NCBI GenBank assembly: GCA_023150935.1
Contig: JAKLJW010000002.1
Coordinates: forward strand, 124,001 to 188,000
Source of the DNA: Candidatus Binatia bacterium
GTDB lineage: Bacteria > Desulfobacterota > Binatia > HRBIN30
DNA: 64,000 bases
Direction of reading: 5' to 3'
The translations under genes were made by a program, and so were the position numbers. Of this stretch, positions 8,747 to 15,772 are shown piece by piece (position 1 is the first letter of the stretch; each line of letters begins with the position of its first letter). The notes under the pieces are model-generated. The model did no database searches and was not told the DNA's origin. It was given only the letters and a program-made list of their open reading frames with translations.

Positions 8747-9985
8747 TTACCAACGGCCCACGAAGGCCTGACTGCGACAGGCGGTGGGCGCGTTGACGGG
8801 GTTGCACCTGGCGGTAGTGCCGCCGGGGATCTCGACGAGATAGGGCGTGCCGAAGACCGGGCTCGGCACGGGAAAGTCGGTGCTCACGAACTGCGCGCCG
8901 CTCGCCAGCGCGGCATCGCGCTTGGCGGTGTCGTTGGCGCGCGCCTCGGTAGTGTCGGCATCGGCGCGGGTCCGCACGATGTACCCCGACGCCACTAGGT
9001 TCTGGATTGCACTCGGGTCCGGCAACGGATCGTTCATCTTGACGAAGGCCGCTTCGGGCGATCCGGTCGGGGAGTCGGTGAACATCACCCTCCCCTGCAG
9101 CGCCGGATGACCGGCGACGTAATCTGCAAGCTTGCTGCCGCCGTTGTCGAGGGCGAAGAGGAACTTGCCGCGCGCCTCGTTCAGGCTCGGCCAGCCGAGC
9201 TCCTGCACCGCCTGCTCGATCGTTGGCCGGCCGCGGCGAACGCGGTCAGGCGTAATCAGGCGGTTCTCTCCGAACACCGACCTGATCTCGGCATCGACCG
9301 CGTCGAGTTCGGCCGCCCCGATCGGTACTGGAATGGCAAAGCCGAAGCTATACGGATCCGGGATGGTGTCGTCCTTCGCCTCGATCAGTACCATGATCGG
9401 CAGGTGGCCGCGGTTGCGGTTCGACCAATGCCGCATCCTCTTGAGGCAGTCGACGAAGGTATGGCAGGTCGTCCCGAAATCGATGTCCTGCACGTGCAAG
9501 ACCTTGAAGCCGGGCTCGTAAAGCTCCGGGATGTCTGTTTGCGGGTCCTGACCGATGGCGATCAGGCCGCCGCGACGCGCGTAGAGACCGCCCGCCGGGT
9601 CGGCGAATATGTCCAGCTCGATCTGACGGATGCCCTGAGATTCGAATTGGTCGTAGAGGTCGATGTGCGTGTACTCGATGCCGAGGAACTGCGGGTCGAA
9701 GCCGATAAGAATGCTGAGCAGCGCCGGCTCCGGTTGAATGTGGTAGCTGTTGTGCGTCCCGATCGCCTGGACCTCGTTGAGCGCCACACAGTGCCGCGCC
9801 AACCAGTTGCGCACGCCTCGCAGACGTCGCTCCGTCGCACCCTGCTGTTCGAGTTCCACCAACTGGGCCTCGACGGCAGGGCAGTTCTCGCGCTTCCCCT
9901 GGAACTCCCTTGCCGGCACGAGATTCGGGATCAGGCCAACACCGATGCCGAAGACGATGGCATGCAGCAGACGTACGTGCCTCAT
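8747..9985 (-). CDS. Secreted Ca2+-dependent PI-phospholipase C-like protein
   Basis: 412 residues from the ATG at 9985, which has GGAGG five bases upstream; an open extension to 10180 would precede the signal peptide and overlap the divergent gene, so it was rejected. Residues 1-25 form a signal peptide (RLLHAIVFGIGVGLIPNLV core). After a charged coiled region, VQAIGTHNSYHI holds the catalytic His of the PI-PLC TIM-barrel fold, followed by ELDIFADP (metal/substrate acidic site) and KVLHVQDIDF. These fit the Ca2+-dependent phosphoinositide-specific PLC family (PF16670 type), known from actinobacteria and proteobacteria. The natural substrate in bacteria is unclear. Cys pairs in the mature part fit an exported protein. 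Confidence 0.82.
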   Translation of the reverse strand: MRHVRLLHAIVFGIGVGLIPNLVPAREFQGKRENCPAVEAQLVELEQQGATERRLRGVRNWLARHCVALNEVQAIGTHNSYHIQPEPALLSILIGFDPQFLGIEYTHIDLYDQFESQGIRQIELDIFADPAGGLYARRGGLIAIGQDPQTDIPELYEPGFKVLHVQDIDFGTTCHTFVDCLKRMRHWSNRNRGHLPIMVLIEAKDDTIPDPYSFGFAIPVPIGAAELDAVDAEIRSVFGENRLITPDRVRRGRPTIEQAVQELGWPSLNEARGKFLFALDNGGSKLADYVAGHPALQGRVMFTDSPTGSPEAAFVKMNDPLPDPSAIQNLVASGYIVRTRADADTTEARANDTAKRDAALASGAQFVSTDFPVPSPVFGTPYLVEIPGGTTARCNPVNAPTACRSQAFVGRW

Positions 9986-10178
9986 AATGACCTCCCCGCC
10001 GGGCGCCCGAATCCGTCCGATACGACCGGCCCTAGACCGGTAGCACGGACCGCGGCGTTCAAGAAAGCGATTTCGACCGCAGAGGTCGTAGACCGGACCC
10101 GCGCCCGGATTTTGGCCTTGTCCGATTGTGATCCTTCCCCGGTTTGTGTTAGATGACCAATCGCTGAAAGGAGTGCTC

Positions 10179-11285
10179 ATGCGGGGTTGGATCTATGCTG
10201 CGGTTGGTTTCGGTCTCGTGTCGTTCGCTTCGGCGGCACAGGCGGGGCCGTTCGTATATGCGGCGAACGCGGACAGCAACGACGTCACGGTGATCGATGC
10301 GGCTACCAATCTCGTGGCGACGACCGTCAACGTCGGCAACGAGCCGCGCAACCCCGCGGTCAGCCCCGACGGCTCGCGGGTTTATGTGCCGAACCGGTTC
10401 GGCGACAACGTCACAGTAATCGACGGATCGAACAACACTGTACTTACCACCATCGCCGACTCGGGCTTCGACGAGCCGTATGCGGCGGCGGTGAGCCCCG
10501 ACGGGTCACGGGTGTACATCGCCAACAAGGAAGGCGGCGGGAGCAGCACCGGCAGCGTCACGGTGATCGATGCCTCCGACAACACCGTCATAACGACGAT
10601 CGACGACACCTGCTTCGTGTCGCCGGAGTGGGTGACCGTGAATCCGGCCGGGACGCGCGCTTACGTGGTGAACCGCCAGGGGAACAGTGTCTGCGTCGTA
10701 GATACAGGCACCAACACCGTCGTGGACGACGTGACCGTCGGCAGCGAGCCGCGCTCCGCCGTCGTAACCTGCGACGGTGCCTTCGTCTACGTCGCGAACA
10801 ACCTCGGTTCGCCCGCCGTGTCGAAGATTCAGACGTCGGACAACACGGTCGTCGGCGGCATAAACTTCGGCAGCGGCACTCCACGAAATATGTCGATCAC
10901 TCCCGACTGCAGTAAGATCTACGTCCCGCTACAGAACGACAGCGTCGGCGTGATTGACCGGACGGCAGGTGACGCCACAGCGCTGATCGCTGTCCCAAAT
11001 GGCGATCGGACATACGGCAGCGCGGTGCTCGACAGCGGCACGAGCGTCTATGTAACCGACGAGGATGACGACGAGGTCGAGGTGATCGACGTCGCAACCG
11101 ACACCGTCCTGAGCGGGCCGGGCCTGCCGATTCCAGCGGGCAGTACGCCTCGCGGCATTGCGACCGGTGGCCAGGCCGTCGTTGTCGCGCCAACCCCGCT
11201 GATGTCGCCGCTCGGGCTCGCGCTCATGGCCGGGCTGCTGGCCGCCGGCGGTGTGGTCGTCGCGCGACGCCGCTCGGTTGGTTGA
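10179..11285 (+). CDS. Exported YVTN-family beta-propeller protein with C-terminal sorting tail
   Basis: 368 residues from the ATG at 10179, with GAAAGGAG just upstream; signal peptide at 1-22 (AQA cleavage). About seven repeats of the form SPDGSRVYVxNxxxxNVTVIDxxxNTV make a YVTN-type seven-bladed propeller covering about residues 24-335. The C-terminus is PLMSPLGLALMAG followed by a hydrophobic stretch and ARRR, which resembles IPTL/PEP-CTERM-like surface sorting tails. Such proteins are surface or S-layer linked binding proteins without known enzymatic activity. It diverges from the phospholipase-like gene with 193 bases between starts, so promoters of both should lie in that gap. Confidence 0.83.
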   Translation: MRGWIYAAVGFGLVSFASAAQAGPFVYAANADSNDVTVIDAATNLVATTVNVGNEPRNPAVSPDGSRVYVPNRFGDNVTVIDGSNNTVLTTIADSGFDEPYAAAVSPDGSRVYIANKEGGGSSTGSVTVIDASDNTVITTIDDTCFVSPEWVTVNPAGTRAYVVNRQGNSVCVVDTGTNTVVDDVTVGSEPRSAVVTCDGAFVYVANNLGSPAVSKIQTSDNTVVGGINFGSGTPRNMSITPDCSKIYVPLQNDSVGVIDRTAGDATALIAVPNGDRTYGSAVLDSGTSVYVTDEDDDEVEVIDVATDTVLSGPGLPIPAGSTPRGIATGGQAVVVAPTPLMSPLGLALMAGLLAAGGVVVARRRSVG

Positions 11286-11295
11286 GGTCGGTGCC

Positions 11296-11895
11296 TTACT
11301 CGACGGAGACGTACGCGTCGGGGTCCGCAGCAGGCATCACGAGGGCGGATACGCTCGCCGCTGCCGCCAGACCCGAGTAAGCCGGCACCAGCGCGAACAC
11401 CACCTGCATCACGGTGTCGCCGAGCCAGTGAAGGCCCGCAGTGTAGTTGCATACTAGGACGCCGACGACGGCGAAGTTGGCGATGCCGCCGAGGTGCCCG
11501 ACCCACGCGCCCCGGCGCGGCGTCCGAGGCGACCGCGCCAGCCATGTCGCCGCCACGTAGGTCCCAAACGCCGTCGCCATTGCCCCCGGCACCCACCACG
11601 GCGCCACGCCGAGCGCCACGTACGCGCCCAGCGCGGAGACCAGAAAGCCGATATCCGCGAGGTGATCGAACACCCGCCCGGCACGACTGGCCGTACCCGC
11701 CCGCCGCGCGAGGCGCCCGTCCACCACATCGCTCGCCGCCACCAGTGCGAAAACCGGCACCGCTAAACCACCCCACCACGCCTCTGCATCGCCGACGACC
11801 AGAAAAACGAACACGGGCGTGAGCGCTACCCGCAAAGCGGTCAGCGCGTTGGCAAGGGTGAGTGCCGATGCCGGCAGGTTGCTGGCCGGGCTCAT
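11296..11895 (-). CDS. CDP-alcohol phosphatidyltransferase family protein
   Basis: 199 residues with about five membrane helices. The catalytic signature is complete: D-x2-D-G-x2-A-R-x8-G-x3-D-x3-D, seen as DVVDGRLARR followed by GRVFDHLAD (about residues 56-83). Members transfer a phosphatidyl group from CDP-diacylglycerol to a small alcohol such as glycerol 3-phosphate or inositol, in the cytoplasmic membrane. The acceptor is not predictable here. It is the last gene of the CarH operon, 21 bases after the stop of the cyclopropane synthase, so its product probably works on the same phospholipid pool. Confidence 0.88.
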   Translation of the reverse strand: MSPASNLPASALTLANALTALRVALTPVFVFLVVGDAEAWWGGLAVPVFALVAASDVVDGRLARRAGTASRAGRVFDHLADIGFLVSALGAYVALGVAPWWVPGAMATAFGTYVAATWLARSPRTPRRGAWVGHLGGIANFAVVGVLVCNYTAGLHWLGDTVMQVVFALVPAYSGLAAAASVSALVMPAADPDAYVSVE

Positions 11896-11916
11896 CGAGT
11901 CGCGCCGCCCTGGCGT

Positions 11917-13149
11917 TCAGGTCCCGGGCTTGGCCAGGACGAGCTGTGCGTCGCCGATGTGGCGCACGGCGAATGCCGCTTCGCAACTGGCCAGGTAGAG
12001 CTCCCACATGCGCACGAAGCGCGCATCGAAACCGAGCGCCGACACGGCTGGCAGATTGGCGAGAAACCGCTGCCGCCACGCCCGCAGCGTCAGCGCGTAG
12101 TGTGGGCCGATGTCCCGCAGCCATTCGAGCCGCAGGTCGGTGTGCCGCCGTATCGAATCGATAATCGCCGCCACCGACGCCAGCAGTCCGCCCGGGAAGA
12201 TGTGTTTGCGAATCCAGTCGAACTCCCGCCGATAGGCATCGAAACGCTGGTCGGGGACCGTGATCGTCTGCAGGAGCATGCGGCCCGCGGGTGCCAGCAG
12301 GTTGTTGCACGCCTCGAAGAACGCGGCGTAGTTTTCGTATCCGACCGCCTCGAACATCTCGATGGAGACGATCCGGTCGTAGCACCCAACGGCGCAGCGG
12401 TAATCGCACAGCTCCAGGGTGACCCGATCGGCCAGGCCCGCCGCGGCCACGCGCTCCCGGGCCAGTTCCAGTTGCCGATCCGACAACGTGATTCCGGTTA
12501 CCTGGCAGCCGTACTTCCCGGCCGCGTGCAGAGCCAGAGCGCCCCAGCCGCAGCCGATTTCGAGCACTTTCATCCCCGGCCGGAGATCCAGTTGCCGGCA
12601 GATTTCGTCGACCTTCCGTCGTTGCGCGACTTCGAGCGGTTCGTCGACCGCGGCGAAAACCGCACAACTGTAAAGCATGTCGTCGTCGAGAAAGAGCCGA
12701 TAGAGATCGTTGCTCAGGTCGTAGTGGTAAACGATGTTGCGGCGGCTTCCCCGCAGAGTGTTGGCGCGTGCCCATTGGAGGCAGCGGTGCCAGAGCCGGG
12801 CCGGGAGTGTCCATGCGGTGCGGTGCGGCGCGAGCGACTGATCGCGTAGGAACACCATGCACAGCGTCACGAGATCCGATGCCTCCACCTCGCCCTCGAT
12901 GTACGATTCCGCCACCCCGATCTCACCGGCGGCCAGAACCCGCCGGAAGAACATCCAGTCGCGGATCGTAACCGTCACTTCGGAGGCGCGCACGGGATCA
13001 CCGACCTCGACGGCTTCGCCGTTGGGCAGGATCAGGGTGAGCGCTCCGGCTCGCCAGCGGCGCATGGCCGCGAGGACAACCCGCGCAGCCACGCGCTCAA
13101 CCCACGACACCGAGGACTCTGTACCCGTAACGGCGGCGGTTGCATTCAT
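11917..13149 (-). CDS. cfa: Cyclopropane-fatty-acyl-phospholipid synthase family methyltransferase
   Basis: 410 residues from the ATG at 13149, which follows AAAGGAGG at good distance; the open frame extends upstream to 13626, but that part is non-conserved Arg/Ala-rich sequence. The SAM-binding motif KVLEIGCGWGALALHAA lies at about residues 190-206 and is followed by the typical VTGITLSDRQLELA, and by SIEMFEAVGYENY, the conserved region with the active-site Glu. Cfa enzymes add a methylene from SAM across double bonds of membrane phospholipid acyl chains. It sits between a CarH-type repressor and a CDP-alcohol transferase, so expression is probably light- and B12-dependent (inference). A 253-base gap precedes it, so an additional internal promoter cannot be excluded. 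Confidence 0.92.
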   Translation of the reverse strand: MNATAAVTGTESSVSWVERVAARVVLAAMRRWRAGALTLILPNGEAVEVGDPVRASEVTVTIRDWMFFRRVLAAGEIGVAESYIEGEVEASDLVTLCMVFLRDQSLAPHRTAWTLPARLWHRCLQWARANTLRGSRRNIVYHYDLSNDLYRLFLDDDMLYSCAVFAAVDEPLEVAQRRKVDEICRQLDLRPGMKVLEIGCGWGALALHAAGKYGCQVTGITLSDRQLELARERVAAAGLADRVTLELCDYRCAVGCYDRIVSIEMFEAVGYENYAAFFEACNNLLAPAGRMLLQTITVPDQRFDAYRREFDWIRKHIFPGGLLASVAAIIDSIRRHTDLRLEWLRDIGPHYALTLRAWRQRFLANLPAVSALGFDARFVRMWELYLASCEAAFAVRHIGDAQLVLAKPGT

Positions 13150-13402
13150 CGCGCGGCCTCCTTTGCGGCGAGACGGCCCCATACGGCGTCGGGTGCGCTG
13201 GGCTGCCGAAGGTTCGGGCTGCCGGCGGCAAGAGGCACCTTTGCGGTTCAGCGGCAACGCCACCCGCGCATCGCGCCTCCGATCTTGAGCGCGTGCCGTG
13301 GAAAGCGCAAGCGCAACCGCACCGGAGCTCCCGAGCCCGGCGGCGCCGCAATCGGCGATGGCGGCGCCGCCGCGAAGCCGGACACAGCGGACTCCGGTAA
13401 GT

Positions 13403-13780
13403 TCAGGCCGCGTGCCGGTGCGCCGAGCACTGGCGGTACACCGTCGGTGGCGCCTGATCGAGCCAGCGGCGCACGACGACGCGAACATACGCGGGCTCCA
13501 GCCCGAAGAGATGGCACAACGGTACGAAGCTGAACGGCCACCCCGTGTCGTCCGAGTCGATCCAGGCGAGGCTTTCGGCCACGCGCCGGCGGTACTTGGG
13601 GTCGCCGTTGCGATCTCGCACTTCAATGAGTGCTTGCGCCAGGACGGCGCCGGCGAGCTTGCGCTCGGGCGACCAGTTCGACCGCCGCGGCAGTTGCGCC
13701 GCCACCATTTCTCCCCCGGCCAGCAGGTGATCTATTACGCCGAGGTCTAGGCCATCGGATCCGAAACTTGGCATAGCCAT
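13403..13780 (-). CDS. Conserved hypothetical protein in CarH operon
   Basis: 125 residues, no signal peptide or membrane segment, mostly helical. The start ATG at 13780 has AGGAAAGGAGC upstream. The centre has a repeated-charge helix (PERKLAGAVLAQALIEVRDR) and then WIDSDDTGWPFSFVPLCHLFGLEPAYVR. The WPFSF-x-LCxxxGL-x-P-x-YVR pattern recurs, as I remember it, in short deltaproteobacterial hypothetical proteins, and the C-terminal part looks like a small helix-turn-helix. No function is assigned. It lies 30 bases after the stop of the CarH-type gene and is probably cotranscribed with it. Confidence 0.7.
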   Translation of the reverse strand: MAMPSFGSDGLDLGVIDHLLAGGEMVAAQLPRRSNWSPERKLAGAVLAQALIEVRDRNGDPKYRRRVAESLAWIDSDDTGWPFSFVPLCHLFGLEPAYVRVVVRRWLDQAPPTVYRQCSAHRHAA

Positions 13781-13810
13781 CTTGAAGCTCCTTTCCTGAA
13801 GTCTCCGTCC

Positions 13811-14779
13811 TCAACGGTGCAGAACCAGGTTGTCGCGCAGCCGCACGCTCTCGAGGTCAAGTTTGTCCAAGTCGTCGATGACGATTCCGCGACGCGAATC
13901 GCTGCCGGCGGCGACCGCGCGGGCTTCCCGTCCGCCCAGCCAGAGATCCACCCCGGGCGGTAGCAGCGATTCGATGTGACGCACCTCCTCCACCGCCCGG
14001 GCGCGGTTGTTGTCGTTGACGAACCCGAGCCCGAGCACGCTGACGTCCGGCCGCCGCGCCGCAGACAAGATGTCCGCGGCCGGTACGTCCGGTCCGAGGC
14101 AATGCACCCCCACCCCGGCGTCGCGTAGCAACAGCGATACGATCCATAACCCCAACTCGTGACGCTCTCCGCCGGGGGTGGCCAGCACGACGGGCGCATC
14201 CCGCGACACACCTTGCGCCCGAATCATGCTCCCGAGCAGGTTGCGCAAGAGGCCGCTGGCGAGATGCTCGGCACCGACGGTGAGGGTCCCAGCCTCCCAG
14301 CGGTCCCCGATTTCTGCCAGCAACGGGGACACCACCTGACACACGAAGTCGCGGTGACCGAGCACGATCAGGGCATCGCTCAGCCGGGCTTCGAATGCTG
14401 CGGCATCGAGTCGCTGGAGCGATTCCAGCAGGCCCTCGCCCGCCCGCGGCAAGGGCGATGAATCGGGGCGAACAGCGGCGGAGCCGTTTGCGGGCCCCGG
14501 GGCCGTTGCCGGAGGCCGCGCGTCAACCAGGACACGCAACTCCGACACCCCAAGACGCGCCACGTCCCCGATCGCCCTGCCGCTGGCAACCACCTGCGCC
14601 AGGAGCCTCAGATGCGCGATATCGGCAGCGCTATACAGCCGCGATCCGCGCGGGCCCCGAACGGGAGCCACCACGCCATACCGCCGCTCCCAGGCCCGAA
14701 TCACATCCGCCGACAGCCCGGTCATCCGAGACACCGTGCGCAACGGATAGGCATCGTGCGGCTCTGGCTTGACCGCCAT
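13811..14779 (-). CDS. carH: CarH/LitR-type adenosylcobalamin photoreceptor, MerR-family repressor
   Basis: 322 residues. Residues 11-75 are a MerR winged helix (RTVSRMTGLSADVIRAWERR). Residues about 115-190 form the four-helix cap domain with the CarH signature W161-x9-E171-H172, and residues about 195-320 the B12 Rossmann domain with E205-x-H207-x-x-G210, whose His is the lower cobalt ligand. Trp-to-His spacing is 46, as in Thermus thermophilus CarH (W131, H177). In that protein AdoCbl in the dark drives tetramer formation and repression; light breaks the Co-C bond and frees DNA. The residue after the Trp, His132 in Thermus, is Glu162 here. It is the first gene of the operon with a small protein, cfa and a CDP-alcohol transferase, with a good promoter upstream. 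Confidence 0.93.
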   Translation of the reverse strand: MAVKPEPHDAYPLRTVSRMTGLSADVIRAWERRYGVVAPVRGPRGSRLYSAADIAHLRLLAQVVASGRAIGDVARLGVSELRVLVDARPPATAPGPANGSAAVRPDSSPLPRAGEGLLESLQRLDAAAFEARLSDALIVLGHRDFVCQVVSPLLAEIGDRWEAGTLTVGAEHLASGLLRNLLGSMIRAQGVSRDAPVVLATPGGERHELGLWIVSLLLRDAGVGVHCLGPDVPAADILSAARRPDVSVLGLGFVNDNNRARAVEEVRHIESLLPPGVDLWLGGREARAVAAGSDSRRGIVIDDLDKLDLESVRLRDNLVLHR

Positions 14780-14839
14780 CAGCGGTACCCTCCCCGACTC
14801 ATCCCCCCCCCTGCATCGATGAAACCCGATTCGTTCATT

Positions 14840-14873
14840 TGTCCGATTCTGTAAGCCTCCTGTCTGGACATGT
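14840..14873 (-). promoter_or_regulatory. Candidate CarH operator: four phased ACA triplets
   Basis: On the minus strand ACA occurs at 14873-14871, 14863-14861, 14852-14850 and 14842-14840, spacings of 10, 11 and 10 bases; three of the four are GACA. They run from the -35 box to just past the -10 box. CarH proteins are known to bind tandem direct repeats of about 11 bp that overlap the promoter, so this is a plausible autoregulatory operator. A GACATGTC palindrome (14868-14875) overlaps the -35. Confidence 0.5.
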
Positions 14874-14876
14874 CAA
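14848..14876 (-). promoter_or_regulatory. Sigma70-type promoter of the CarH operon
   Basis: On the minus strand TTGACA (14876-14871) and TACAGA (14853-14848) are separated by exactly 17 bases. The -35 box is perfect. Transcription should start near 14841, leaving a leader of about 60 bases before the ATG at 14779. Confidence 0.65.
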
Positions 14877-15003
14877 GGCAGGAATCGTCGCTTCCTTGCG
14901 ATATCCTCACTTGGGCTAAATTGCTAAGTTTTTCAGTGCGGGAGCGGGAGGTGATGGCCTCCGCAGCGATTCGTTAGCGGGGCTGTAAGGCTTTGTACGG
15001 GAC

Positions 15004-15030
15004 AGTCCCCTTGCCGCGTGGTGGGGGACT
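15004..15030 (-). terminator. Terminator-like hairpin after CBS gene
   Basis: AGTCCCC and GGGGACT form a 7 bp stem with a 13-base loop, starting eight bases downstream of the CBS gene stop codon. There is no T-run after it; the sequence also resembles a dispersed repeat, so the terminator role is tentative. Confidence 0.35.
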
Positions 15031-15037
15031 GAAGAGG

Positions 15038-15469
15038 TCAGTCGGCGCCGTCGAGTACGGCGCGGCGCAAGGCGCGAATGACGTCCTCACGGGAGACGAT
15101 CCCGACGACGCGGTCGCCCTCGGTTACCGGAAAGCTCTTGCTGCTCAGGTCGACGAGCATCTGCAGTACACGGGTCAGGGGGTAATCGGGCGAGACGGTG
15201 ACGACGTCGCGCTGCATGATGTCGCGGACATGGCGGCGCATCAGATCGTCGTAATGAGGCAGCACCGAATCGGGCGTGAACGTGAAGGTACGCAGGAAGT
15301 CCAGCTTGGTAACGATGCCCTCCAGCCGTCCGTCACGCACAACGGGGTAGCTGTTGTAGTCGTAGCGTTCGATCAACTGCTCGAGGTCGGCAATCGTCAG
15401 GTCGGCACTCACCGTCACCGGCGCACGCGTCATCGAATCGCGGGCTTTCAGTTGGATGATACCGCGCAT
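15038..15469 (-). CDS. Twin CBS-domain protein
   Basis: 143 residues from the ATG at 15469, preceded by AAGAGAGG; the open frame extends to 15706 but the extra part is unconserved. Two CBS motifs fill the protein: MTRAPVTVSADLTIADLEQL to VTKLDFL (about 10-62) and DIMQRDVVTVSPDYPLTRVL to IVSREDVIRAL (about 80-137). Paired CBS domains form a Bateman module that binds adenine nucleotides or related ligands. With no effector domain attached it probably regulates a partner protein or senses energy charge. No target can be named from the neighbours. Confidence 0.87.
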   Translation of the reverse strand: MRGIIQLKARDSMTRAPVTVSADLTIADLEQLIERYDYNSYPVVRDGRLEGIVTKLDFLRTFTFTPDSVLPHYDDLMRRHVRDIMQRDVVTVSPDYPLTRVLQMLVDLSSKSFPVTEGDRVVGIVSREDVIRALRRAVLDGAD

Positions 15470-15772
15470 GGGTACGCCTCTCTTGCCGCCAGAAGGTAGC
15501 ACAACCGACCCGGCGGACGTAGAGGCTGGCGAGATCTCCCGCGGACAAATCCTCGGACTACGGGATTGCGCGGACGTGGCGACAGACCACACCATGCCTG
15601 CGCACGTACCGGCCACACCATCGCTGGCATCGGGACGGCTGCCGAGCCCGCGGGGGCACAATACTCGGGGCGCGGCATAGGGCGCCATGAAGGCAACCGA
15701 CCTCACGCGTGGTTCTCAGCCGGGTCGCTGACCGGTCAGCCGGATTGCCCCGACCGCACGCGCCGGCATCTC
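15470..15772. other. Intergenic region without a recognisable gene
   Basis: Between the CBS gene start and the stop of the cyclase gene. I see no coding signal on either strand. It should hold the CBS promoter; TACCTT with an upstream TGTGC (extended -10 like) lies about 40 bases before the CBS start, but no good -35 is present. Confidence 0.5.

Noticed and set aside
9986-10180. Longer start for the phospholipase-like protein
   Set aside because: It would overlap the divergent propeller gene start and hide the signal peptide.
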